Assembly: GCA_964459065.1 (NCBI GenBank)
Contig: CAYWMN010000070.1
Location: 1-15,890 of the forward strand
Direction: 5' to 3'
From: JAMCXS01 sp964459065
GTDB taxonomy: Bacteria; Acidobacteriota; Terriglobia; UBA7540
Length of the DNA: 15,890 nucleotides
The first letter of the stretch is position 1. Each line of letters starts with the position of its first letter. Positions 7,228 through 14,333 of this stretch are shown here, in pieces. The notes beneath the pieces are model-generated. The model was not told where the DNA came from. It saw nothing but the letters and a program-made list of their open reading frames with translations, and did not search any database. A program made the translations under genes and the position numbers.

Positions 7228-7248
7228 GCATCGAGGCAGCATCGAGGC
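7228..7248. repeat. Short direct repeat in the uvrA downstream spacer
   Basis: GCATCGAGGC occurs twice (7228-7237 and 7239-7248) with one base between. Just beside it, GTTCACCTGAAC (7215-7226) is an inverted repeat of two 5-bp arms. Neither forms a terminator with a T-run, so no clear terminator for uvrA is visible in the 171-bp spacer to the next gene. Confidence 0.4.
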
Positions 7249-7280
7249 GGCGTTTGCATTCGCGAAGAGTGGAAAGGCGT

Positions 7281-10265
7281 TTAAGATTGGGATAAGTGCG
7301 GGGCCAGAAATCTCCCCGTGTACGACTTTGCGCAACAGGCAATCTTCTCCGGAGGCCCCTCCGCCACAAGGTAGCCGCCCGCTTCCCCGCCCTCGGGCCC
7401 AAGGTCGATGATCCAGTCCGCCGCCTTGAGAACGTCCAGATTGTGCTCGATAATCAACACGCTTGCGCCAAGGTCAATCAGGCGGCGAAAGGTTGCCAGC
7501 AGCTTGGAGATGTCATCAAAATGGAGACCGGTTGTGGGCTCATCAAAAATAAAAAGTGTTTGCTCGCTTGCGGGCCGAACCATGTGAGCCGCCAGCCGCA
7601 CGCGCTGCGCTTCCCCGCCTGACAACGTGGTGGCCGACTGGCCCAGGCGAAGATAACCCAGGCCGACTTCATCCAGGACGCGAATCTTGTGGATGATCGA
7701 AGGAATGTGAGCAAAGAAAGCAAGCGCTTCCTTCACCGTCATCTGCAGGACTTCATGGATATTTTTGCCCTTGTAGCGCACGTTAAGAACCGCAGGCTTA
7801 TAGCGCATTCCACGGCATTCTTCGCAGACCAATTCAACATCCGCCAGGAATTGCATTCCCACTGTCACCGTTCCATCGCCCTGGCAGGTTTCACAGCGTC
7901 CGCCCGCAATATTGAAGGAAAAGTGGCCGGGCCTGAAATGGTGCTTCTTCGCTTCGGGGGTTGAAGCAAACACTTCGCGAATTCCGTCAAAGGCTTTAAT
8001 GTAGGTCACCGGGTTCGACCTCGGCGTGCGGCCCAGAGGCGACTGATCCACCAAAACTACGTTGGCGATCTTTTCGTCTCCCTCCAGGTCCTGAACCCTT
8101 GCCCGCGGCGCCGCAACCCCACGCCGCGACACCAAAGTGTTGTAAAGAACGTCATGGACCAGCGTCGACTTCCCCGAACCGGACACTCCGCTGACGCAAA
8201 CCATCAGCCCGAGGGGGAAGTCCACATCGATCGATTTCAGATTGTGCTCGCCGGCTCCCCGAACTTTCAGGTGGAACTTGCCCGGAGCGCGCCGCTCCCG
8301 CGCTGCAAGAACGCTGAGTTCCCCTCCCAGATAGCGCGCCGTCAGCGAATGAGGATCGCGCATCAAACCCTCGAAAGTTCCCTCGTAGACGATGCGGCCG
8401 CCGTGCTCGCCCGCTCCCGGGCCCAGGTCAAGAATCTTGTCCGCGTGCCGGATCATTTCCGGATCATGCTCAACCACCAGAATCGTGTTCCCGAGGTCGC
8501 GCAGGCGTTTCAAGATCTCAATCAACCGCCCAGTATCGCGAGGATGAAGGCCGATGGAAGGTTCATCCAGAACATAAAGGGCTCCGACCAGGTTCGAGCC
8601 CAGCGCCGTGGCCAGCTGAATCCGCTGCGCTTCACCGCCCGATAGGGTTACGGCAAGACGGTCAAGCGTCAAGTATTCCAAACCAACCTTGTACAGGAAA
8701 TCCAGCCGGGACGAGATTTCGGCCAGCACCTTTTCCGCCACCGTCGTTTGCGCGGCATCGAGGCTTAAAGCATTGAAAAACTCTCGCGCCTCAAGGATGG
8801 AAAGTCGGCAGACTTCCACGATGTTCTTGCCCTGAATGCGGACGTTCCGAGCTTCCCTGCGAACCCGCCCGCCTTCACAATCCGAACAGAGCGTGTAACC
8901 GCGATAGCGACTCAAAAACACCCGCACGTGAAGCTTGTATTTCTTGCGTTCGAGATAATTGAAAAATCCGCGCAGCCCCGGGAAATCGTCGTCGCCCTCC
9001 ATCACCCATTGCCGATGGTCCTGGTTGAGCTCGGCATAGGGGACGTCGAGCGGGATGCCGCTGGAACGCGCAGCCCGCTTCATCTCATTCTGAAAAGCGC
9101 GGTAACGCGGCTTCGTCCAGGGATCGATCGCGCCTTCGGCAAGAGCCTTACTTTGATCGGGAATGACCAGGTCGAGATCGAAGTCAATCGTATTGCCAAA
9201 TCCCTGGCAGCGAGGGCAGGCCCCGGCAGGATTATTAAAGGAGAAGAGCGAGGGTTGCGGCTCCGGAAACGGAAGGTTGCACTGCTTGCACTCAAAACGT
9301 TCGTTGAAACTCTTCCATTCAGACTTCCCGTCCGGCGACGCGGGCAAAAGCTCGATCAACGCCTCGCCAGCCTCGCGGTAACAGAGTTCAATGGAATCGA
9401 TTAAGCGTTGTCGAACGTCAGGGTGGATCGCAAGCCGATCGACTAACGCATAAACCGGCCGGCTGAAATCAATGTCAAGAAGCGATTCGGGCGTCGAAAA
9501 TTCAAAGACTCGCTCGTCCTGGAAAAGACGGTTGAACCCCTTTTGCCGTAAGGCAAAAAGCCGATGCTTGAGGGAGTCCGCAATCTTTGCGGACGGGCTC
9601 CCCTTCGCGGAAGTTTTGCGCTGTTTGGTTGCAGGTTTTGGGCTTGTTTTCCTGGCGCGAGACGATTTTTTCGGTGCCGCCGCTTCCGGCAGGTCAGGAT
9701 TGAGCCGGAAGAGCACGTAGAGCCTGCGCCCTTCTTCCAACTCCAGGATGCGGTCGGCAATGCCGTCCACATGATCCCTCTGAACGACCTGGCCGCAGCG
9801 GGGACAAATCGTGACGCCGATCCTGGCAAAAAGGAGGCGGAGATAATCGTATATCTCGGTTGAAGTGGCGACGGTGGAACGGGGATTCCGGGTCGTGTTT
9901 TTCTGCCGAATGGCGACCGCCGGCGCGATTCCGTCGATATCATCGACATCCGGCTTTTCCATTCGCTCCAGGAACTGCCGCGCGTAGACTGAAAGGGATT
10001 CGATATAGCGGCGCTGCCCTTCCGCATAAAGCGTGTCAAAAGCCAGACTTGATTTTCCCGAGCCGGAAAGCCCCGTGACCACGGTCAGGCAATTGTGCGG
10101 AATTTCACAATCAACGCCCTTGAGATTGTGAACGCGAGCCCCGCGAACGACGATCGCCCCCGCTTCAGGCGGCCGCACCTCCACAGCAGTGGATGGTGTT
10201 CCACTGGCCGGGGTTGAGAATCCGCCCTCAGCCCTTGTCTCCGGATTGTCAATACCACGCCCCAT
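7281..10265 (-). CDS. uvrA: Excinuclease ABC subunit A with a basic low-complexity insertion
   Basis: UvrA is the damage-recognition ATPase of nucleotide excision repair; its dimer loads UvrB on damaged DNA. The 994-residue product carries both ABC modules. NBD1 has Walker A GLSGSGKS (65-72), signature LSGGEAQR (541-548) and Walker B LYVLDEPS (563-570). NBD2 has GVSGSGKS (693-700), LSGGEAQR (881-888) and LFIFDEP (904-910). Zinc modules are C326/C329/C350/C353 and C791/C794/C814/C817, with a further CPRC at 154-157. It is about 50 residues longer than typical. Part of the excess is a Lys/Ser/Pro/Ala stretch at about 195-228, in the UvrB-binding region, and part is a 35-residue N-terminal extension before AIVVRGARVHNL. 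The ATG at 10265 is the most upstream start but has no clear ribosome-binding site; GTG codons near residues 28-30 are alternatives. A good promoter lies 130 bp upstream; no LexA-like box was recognised. Confidence 0.97.
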   Translation of the reverse strand: MGRGIDNPETRAEGGFSTPASGTPSTAVEVRPPEAGAIVVRGARVHNLKGVDCEIPHNCLTVVTGLSGSGKSSLAFDTLYAEGQRRYIESLSVYARQFLERMEKPDVDDIDGIAPAVAIRQKNTTRNPRSTVATSTEIYDYLRLLFARIGVTICPRCGQVVQRDHVDGIADRILELEEGRRLYVLFRLNPDLPEAAAPKKSSRARKTSPKPATKQRKTSAKGSPSAKIADSLKHRLFALRQKGFNRLFQDERVFEFSTPESLLDIDFSRPVYALVDRLAIHPDVRQRLIDSIELCYREAGEALIELLPASPDGKSEWKSFNERFECKQCNLPFPEPQPSLFSFNNPAGACPRCQGFGNTIDFDLDLVIPDQSKALAEGAIDPWTKPRYRAFQNEMKRAARSSGIPLDVPYAELNQDHRQWVMEGDDDFPGLRGFFNYLERKKYKLHVRVFLSRYRGYTLCSDCEGGRVRREARNVRIQGKNIVEVCRLSILEAREFFNALSLDAAQTTVAEKVLAEISSRLDFLYKVGLEYLTLDRLAVTLSGGEAQRIQLATALGSNLVGALYVLDEPSIGLHPRDTGRLIEILKRLRDLGNTILVVEHDPEMIRHADKILDLGPGAGEHGGRIVYEGTFEGLMRDPHSLTARYLGGELSVLAARERRAPGKFHLKVRGAGEHNLKSIDVDFPLGLMVCVSGVSGSGKSTLVHDVLYNTLVSRRGVAAPRARVQDLEGDEKIANVVLVDQSPLGRTPRSNPVTYIKAFDGIREVFASTPEAKKHHFRPGHFSFNIAGGRCETCQGDGTVTVGMQFLADVELVCEECRGMRYKPAVLNVRYKGKNIHEVLQMTVKEALAFFAHIPSIIHKIRVLDEVGLGYLRLGQSATTLSGGEAQRVRLAAHMVRPASEQTLFIFDEPTTGLHFDDISKLLATFRRLIDLGASVLIIEHNLDVLKAADWIIDLGPEGGEAGGYLVAEGPPEKIACCAKSYTGRFLAPHLSQS

Positions 10266-10315
10266 CGCCCCAGTCCCCGAGCTTCCTGATGTCCTGTCCT
10301 TCCAACGAGAATTTC

Positions 10316-10334
10316 AAATCGCTCTTTTCGATTT
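10316..10334 (-). repeat. Small inverted repeat in the uvrA leader
   Basis: AAATCG and CGATTT form a 6-bp stem around a 7-nt loop, about 50 nt upstream of the uvrA ATG and inside its predicted leader. TTGAAAT also occurs twice as a direct repeat across it. It could be an operator half-site pair or an RNA hairpin; it resembles no SOS box that I know. Confidence 0.25.
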
Positions 10335-10395
10335 CAACGCCAGCCGGAAGCGACAGTCATACTGGGAGTCACAATGCCCTGAGTTCAAACTTTTA

Positions 10396-10425
10396 ATTAT
10401 ACGCTCCACAAACTGGACGGGTAAA
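10396..10425 (-). promoter_or_regulatory. Probable sigma-70-type promoter of uvrA
   Basis: On the - strand TTTACC (10425-10420, 4 of 6) and a perfect TATAAT (10401-10396) are spaced 18 bp apart. Transcription would start near 10388, leaving a leader of roughly 120 nt before uvrA. It is divergent from the tRNA-Leu gene. Confidence 0.6.
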
Positions 10426-10495
10426 GAGCCGCGAATGACGGATCGAGGCAGACGCTCGTTAACACCGAACGTCCCATAAATTATCGCTTTTAGGT

Positions 10496-10501
10496 TACAA
10501 T
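10496..10501 (+). promoter_or_regulatory. Candidate -10 box of the tRNA-Leu gene, followed by a palindrome
   Basis: TACAAT (5 of 6) lies 44 bases before the mature tRNA 5' end, a usual distance for a processed tRNA precursor. No good -35 box is seen at 16-18 bp. The perfect 10-bp palindrome CAGGTACCTG (10511-10520) sits just downstream, within the expected 5' leader or at the transcription start. Confidence 0.35.
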
Positions 10502-10545
10502 TCTCTCTGGCAGGTACCTGTCAGCCGCAGTTGACGGCCAGCCAC

Positions 10546-10885
10546 GCGGGCGTGGCGGAATTGGCAGACGCACCGGACTTAAGTCAACTTGAGTGCCCGC
10601 CGGGAAACCGGCGGTGCAGAACTGCTCAAATTCGGGGGAACCTTTGAAATGGCAATCCCGAGCCAAGCCCGGACGGGAAACAAACGTTCGGGAAGGTGTA
10701 GAGACTAGACGGGCAGCACCTACTCCCCGGCGCCATGCCGAGGCAAGGTGAAGGGATAGTCCAGACCACAAACTTTGCCGCGAGCGCACCAGGCGCTCCC
10801 GTAAGAGGCGGCGAAAGCCGCAGATGGCAAGAAAATCCGTTGGGCCGCAAGGCCTGTGAGGGTTCAAGTCCCTCCGCCCGCACCA
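10546..10885 (+). tRNA. tRNA-Leu(UAA) gene interrupted by a group I intron, CCA encoded
   Basis: Exons are 10546-10580 and 10832-10885, giving an 89-nt tRNA with encoded CCA. The acceptor stem GCGGGCG/CGCCCGC is perfect (7 bp), with discriminator A10882. The D stem is GCG/CGC. The T arm is GAGGG-TTCAAGT-CCCTC. The long class II variable arm has GGCC-GCAA-GGCC, as expected for tRNA-Leu. The anticodon loop reads C32 U33 U34 | A35 A36 A37 A38, anticodon UAA, with the intron between U34 and A35. The anticodon stem CCGGA/TCCGT pairs at four positions, but C27 faces U43, an unpaired position that A26-U44 might partly offset. The gene is divergent from uvrA and converges on an aldo/keto reductase. 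It decodes UUA (and UUG by wobble) once spliced. Apart from the 27-43 mismatch, nothing suggests a pseudogene. Confidence 0.95.
10581..10831 (+). ncRNA. Group I self-splicing intron (IC3-like) in tRNA-Leu(UAA), without ORF
   Basis: The 251-nt intron ends in the required G (10831). P1 pairs exon ACTT (10577-10580) with GAGT (10591-10594), putting the conserved U.G wobble at the 5' splice site; AAG/CTT (10581-10583/10588-10590) extends the helix. P2 is CCGCCGG-GAAA-CCGGCGG (10597-10614). P3 is CTGCTC (10622-10627) with GGGCAG (10711-10716). P4 is TCGGG (10632-10636) with CCCGA (10657-10661). A P6 extension is CCCGGACG/CGTTCGGG (10668-10675/10685-10692). P7, the guanosine-binding helix, is GACTA (10703-10707) with TAGTC (10757-10761). 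P8 is CACCT/AGGTG (10717-10721/10746-10750). P9-region hairpins are GAGCGC/GCGCTC (10782-10798) and GCGGC-GAAA-GCCGC (10808-10821). The core strings (GGCAATCCCGAGCCAAGCC, GTGTAGAGACTAGACGGG) closely resemble the cyanobacterial/plastid tRNA-Leu intron as I remember it. No endonuclease gene is present, so it is probably inherited or passively transferred. Confidence 0.93.
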
Positions 10886-10960
10886 AAAACCGCCGGGGCC
10901 GTTTTGGATGGTTCCTCACGCCGCCGGTTGTTCCTCGTGCCCGGGCCAAACCCTTTCGAG

Positions 10961-11944
10961 TCAGCGGCCCACTCGCCGTTGCATTTCTGCCGAGTACCGA
11001 TCCCCTTGCACCGTGATTCCGGAAAAGGCGCTGTCGATTTCGCGGAGGTCCACGGCGCTCAGTTCAATATCAACCGCCCCGATATTTTCCTCCAACCGAT
11101 GCGGCTTCGTCGTGCCGGGAATCGGAACGATCCAGGGCTTCTGCGCCAGCAGCCAGGCCAGCGCGATCTGAGCGGGCGTGGCCTCCTTCTCTTCTCCGAA
11201 CTTCACCAGCAAATCAACCAGCGCCTGATTCGCTTTCCGGTTCTCTTCAGTGAAACGGGGAACGGTATTTCGGAAATCCTTCGCGTCGAATGGGGTGTCT
11301 TGATTGATCGTGCCGGTCAGGAAGCCCCTGCCGAGCGGGCTAAAGGGCACGAAGCCGATACCCAACTGTTCCAGGGCAGGCAGGATTTCCTTTTCGGGCT
11401 CACGCCACCACAATGAATATTCGCTCTGCAGCGCGGCGACGGGCTGAACGGCATGCGCGCGACGAATCGTTTGCAGGCCCGCCTCACTCATCCCAAAGTG
11501 GCGCACTTTGCCCTGCTCGATTAAATCCTTGACCGCACCGGCAACGTCTTCAATCGCCACGTTCGGGTCGACACGATGCTGATAGAACAGATCAATCGCA
11601 TCGGTCCTCAGCCTCTTCAGCGCCGCGTCGGCAACCTTCCGGATGTTTTCCGGGCGGCTGTCCAGGCCCTTGTGCGGGTCGCCGTCCGGAAAGCCGAATT
11701 TCGTTGCGATCACAACCTGACTGCGCACCGGTTCAAGCGCCTCGCCCACCAGTTCCTCGTTGGTGAATGGACCATACGCCTCGGCCGTGTCAAAGAACGT
11801 CACACCGCGCTCCACGGCCCCCCTGATCAGGGCAATCATCTCCCGCTTGTCTTTGGCCGGCCCATAAGCAAAGCTCATTCCCATACAGCCGAGACCCATG
11901 GCGGACACTTCGAGATTACTTTTCCCGAGAATGCGTTTCTTCAT
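10961..11944 (-). CDS. Aldo/keto reductase (NADP-dependent oxidoreductase)
   Basis: Aldo/keto reductases reduce aldehydes or ketones, including sugar carbonyls, with NADPH. The 327-residue product begins MKKRILGKSNLEVSAMGLGCMGMSFAYG, typical of the family. The catalytic tetrad is visible: Asp52 and Tyr57 (FFDTAEAYGP), Lys82 (ATKFGF) and His123 (DLFYQHRVD). SPLGRGFLTG and the C-terminal IVPIPGTTKPHRLEENIGA form the nucleotide-binding part. The ATG at 11944 follows AAAGGAG by 5 nt; a frame extending to 12001 has no such site. It is cytoplasmic. The upstream FAD oxidoreductase gene on the same strand ends 89 nt earlier, and I see no strong promoter between, so the two may share a transcript. The exact substrate cannot be inferred; the subgroup resembles general aldehyde reductases similar to YajO and plant AKR13-like enzymes. 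Confidence 0.93.
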   Translation of the reverse strand: MKKRILGKSNLEVSAMGLGCMGMSFAYGPAKDKREMIALIRGAVERGVTFFDTAEAYGPFTNEELVGEALEPVRSQVVIATKFGFPDGDPHKGLDSRPENIRKVADAALKRLRTDAIDLFYQHRVDPNVAIEDVAGAVKDLIEQGKVRHFGMSEAGLQTIRRAHAVQPVAALQSEYSLWWREPEKEILPALEQLGIGFVPFSPLGRGFLTGTINQDTPFDAKDFRNTVPRFTEENRKANQALVDLLVKFGEEKEATPAQIALAWLLAQKPWIVPIPGTTKPHRLEENIGAVDIELSAVDLREIDSAFSGITVQGDRYSAEMQRRVGR

Positions 11945-12033
11945 GACTGCTCCTTTAAGATTGCGATTGCTTGCTTTGAGCCACATCACACAGCCCGCCA
12001 CGACCGCTGTTCTATGCGCCAGCAGGCGGGAGA

Positions 12034-13983
12034 CTAGTTATTTTCAGCCAGCCTCATGCCCATCGAATCATACAAAACCCTGCAAAATTGCCCGCGCGTA
12101 AGAGCTGCTTGGCCAAAAGGCTCCTGAGGTAAGGGCAGTCCCGCCTTTTCCAGAGCTCGATCGAGTTCGGCCACCGTGACGCCGTTATTTCCCCCTACAG
12201 CCGACGCCAATGCCGAACCACGCCCGGGAAACGCCAGCTTGAGCCATTCCCGAGCCGTCTGTGCCGTCACCTTGTCAGCGGGCCGCGCGTCATATTGATG
12301 GAAAAACCCTTTCGTCCCGAAATACTCCACGGCAGCAAAGTCCGGGTCCTTTGTGGTTACGTCCTTGAAATAGGTCAGCACCTGATCCTGTTTCAATAAC
12401 TCCCGCTGAAGGCGAACAATGTTCACAGCACGCGGTTCCACTTGTTCCTGAATCGCCAGATGGGCAGCGACGCCGGCAGCCTGGCCGAGCACCATCCAGG
12501 TGGGCTCCAATCGCAGCGAGGAGAACGCAACGTGCGTGGCCGAAGCCGGAACTGGAACCAACAGGCCGTCTACGGACTTGGGCACAATCACACCGTAGGG
12601 AACCTGATACGGATGAGTCAGCCTTTTGAGCATCAGGACGTAACCTTCCAGCACCGTATGCCCGGGCTGACGGCTGCGAACCGGGAATGCGTCAATTGGA
12701 AACTCGCCCGAAGCAATGCTGTCGGAATGGATTCGTGTCCGGCCCAGATCCGGCCCCACCAGCAGGTCATGTTCGCTGAGGATGTATTCACCCATCACTC
12801 GACGGGCCTCCCGGACATAAAGCTGCCAGGGGAAATGGCCGCTGTCCGTAAATTCGTCCTTGGGCAGATTGTACCGCCGCATCATCTGGCGCTGTTTGAG
12901 GGGAATCACAGGATCGTTTTGCAGAAAGTACAGCAAACCGAGCGTCTGGTTGCGAATCTTCCTGGTGATGGCGTCCCGCACGGCCCAACTGCCGTCCGGG
13001 TATTGATAGTTCTCGCCGCCAAAGAAGAACCCTAAGGGACGCGGGTTGATATTGACGTCAAACTTATGATTTGGAATCGCGGCAATTGAAAAGGCGCGGG
13101 CGACCATGCCGGAAGTCAGCGAGACGTGTCCGCCACCCTTCGAGGCGGAATCCAGCGGCCCCATGCGTCCGGCTTTCCAATCTTCGACGTAACCCAGATA
13201 AAGCCGACGGTCATAATCCGGCGGAGGTTTCGTCAACCGATACGTGTCGGCGGGGTTATCGGTCAGGCAGAGCCGGAAGGTGTAAGCCGGAACGCGCTTA
13301 TCTCCGGCCCCCGTTGTTCCGGGCAGAAATGCGCGCGTTGCAGGATCCATATACACCACGCCCGCGTCCAGCTCGTTCGTCTGGCTGCGCGACTCCCGGC
13401 CCACCCGATAGGCGGCGCCCGCATAAGCGGCCAAGTCACCTTCATAGGAAGCATCGATGAAAACCGAGGCCCGTAACTCCATCACCTTGCCGCTATCAAG
13501 GTTCTTGATGACGATGCCGGTCAGCCGATTGCCGGAGCGAATCGCCTGGTCCAGACGCCACGGTTTGAAAAGCGTAATCCGCGGCTCAGCCTGCACCATC
13601 CGGCTGAACACCAGCTCAGCAACCGAAGGCTCATAGTAATAGCCATGGCGGCAAAGCTTCACGTTCTCGCTGTTGGCTCCATATTTTGCGACGTAATACC
13701 GGTAAACCCGGTTCACAAACTCGCGAAAGATGCCGCCAATAGCCCCTTGGGTTTCGACATCCGACTTTCCCAGACCGCTGGCCGTCATGCCCCCGATGTG
13801 CTTTTGGTATTCCACCAGGGCCACGGAGTTGCCAAGACGCGCGGCCGAGACAGCGGCCGCAATTCCGCCGGGCGTCGCCTCATAAACAACCACATCGTAC
13901 GTCCGGGATCGAGGAGCCTGCGCTCTTGAAAAACTCGGGCACAAGAAAAACAATGCAACCGCCAACAAAGTCAATCTTCTCAA
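12034..13983 (-). CDS. Secreted FAD-dependent oxidoreductase (FAD_oxidored family) with an SLH-like C-terminus
   Basis: The product starts with a signal peptide (MRRLTLLAVALFFLCPSFSRAQA, cleavage near 23) when read from the TTG at 13983. This start lies 6 nt after a perfect AGGAGG (13990-13995); the upstream ATG at 14004 has no ribosome-binding site. The 649-residue protein has an N-terminal FAD-binding Rossmann unit (YDVVVYEATPGGIAAAVSAA, residues 29-48, then VALVE and GGMTASGLGKSDVE). The first Gly of the dinucleotide motif is Glu, as happens in some relatives. VFIDASYEGDLAAYAG is the second FAD signature, and LEPTWMVLGQAAGVAAHLA lies near the end of the catalytic part. About residues 541-649 (AVEYFGTKGFFHQYDARP and LTRGQFCRVLYDSMG) resemble S-layer-homology repeats and might anchor it to the cell surface. 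Relatives are often labelled xanthan lyase or FAD-dependent oxidoreductase without firm biochemistry. RR near the start leaves Tat export possible. Confidence 0.88.
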   Translation of the reverse strand: MRRLTLLAVALFFLCPSFSRAQAPRSRTYDVVVYEATPGGIAAAVSAARLGNSVALVEYQKHIGGMTASGLGKSDVETQGAIGGIFREFVNRVYRYYVAKYGANSENVKLCRHGYYYEPSVAELVFSRMVQAEPRITLFKPWRLDQAIRSGNRLTGIVIKNLDSGKVMELRASVFIDASYEGDLAAYAGAAYRVGRESRSQTNELDAGVVYMDPATRAFLPGTTGAGDKRVPAYTFRLCLTDNPADTYRLTKPPPDYDRRLYLGYVEDWKAGRMGPLDSASKGGGHVSLTSGMVARAFSIAAIPNHKFDVNINPRPLGFFFGGENYQYPDGSWAVRDAITRKIRNQTLGLLYFLQNDPVIPLKQRQMMRRYNLPKDEFTDSGHFPWQLYVREARRVMGEYILSEHDLLVGPDLGRTRIHSDSIASGEFPIDAFPVRSRQPGHTVLEGYVLMLKRLTHPYQVPYGVIVPKSVDGLLVPVPASATHVAFSSLRLEPTWMVLGQAAGVAAHLAIQEQVEPRAVNIVRLQRELLKQDQVLTYFKDVTTKDPDFAAVEYFGTKGFFHQYDARPADKVTAQTAREWLKLAFPGRGSALASAVGGNNGVTVAELDRALEKAGLPLPQEPFGQAALTRGQFCRVLYDSMGMRLAENN

Positions 13984-13989
13984 ACTGAA

Positions 13990-13995
13990 CCTCCT
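13990..13995 (-). promoter_or_regulatory. Shine-Dalgarno sequence that sets the TTG start of the FAD oxidoreductase
   Basis: AGGAGG on the - strand lies 6 nt before TTG (13983) and downstream of the ATG at 14004 that a longest-frame call would choose. Its strength and ideal spacing argue that translation starts at the TTG. Confidence 0.65.
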
Positions 13996-14004
13996 AAACT
14001 CCAT

Positions 14005-14333
14005 CTCGGGCGATTGTCTGCCGCATCCCGGATGTTGTTGCGACCTACCGCACTCGCGACCGCTTTGCTGCGCGACTGCAGCCGCGGCATAAACACTTCG
14101 TGCGAATGATAAGGTTTACACAGAATTTACCTTAGTTGGATAACCAAAACCAGCATGATTCAATCCGAATCGCTTGCTTTGGCAGCAGTCGGGATTTCGC
14201 CAAACCGGCAATTCCAGGCCAGGGCCGATGGATTGAAATCACTTCAGGCGGCACACAGTTGCCGTAAAGCAGAGATGCGATTTTCCCAAAGACGGCTACA
14301 ATAGGAGAGATCGCCTATCCAGGAGGAGTACGA
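14005..14333. other. Divergent intergenic region between the FAD oxidoreductase and the outer-membrane protein
   Basis: This 329-bp stretch holds no convincing gene. On the + side it contains the -10 box and ribosome-binding site of the beta-barrel gene. On the - side I could not find a confident promoter for the FAD oxidoreductase. An A/T-rich patch at about 14105-14155 contains TTGGATAACCAA, two 4-bp arms around ATAA, a possible operator, but the evidence is thin. Confidence 0.5.
14297..14302 (+). promoter_or_regulatory. Candidate -10 box of the outer-membrane beta-barrel gene
   Basis: TACAAT (5 of 6) would give a start near 14309 and a leader of about 25 nt carrying AGGAGG (14321-14326), 7 nt before the ATG. 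No matching -35 element is seen at 16-18 bp. Confidence 0.4.

Noticed and set aside
10886..10907. Possible terminator after the tRNA (AAAACCGCCGGGGCCGTTTT)
   Set aside because: The arms AAAAC and GTTTT pair, but the GC part has an internal C-C mismatch and the T-run lies inside the stem, so it is not a convincing intrinsic terminator.
10490..10949. Protein-coding frames across the tRNA-Leu locus on both strands
   Set aside because: The region is fully explained by the tRNA exons and the structured intron; the frames have no domains, and none is an intron-encoded endonuclease (no LAGLIDADG, GIY-YIG or HNH motif).
14249..14264. Sigma-54-like promoter GGCACACAGTTGC upstream of the beta-barrel gene
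   Set aside because: The GG to GC distance is one base too short (9 instead of 10 intervening bases) and it lies about 70 bp from the gene.
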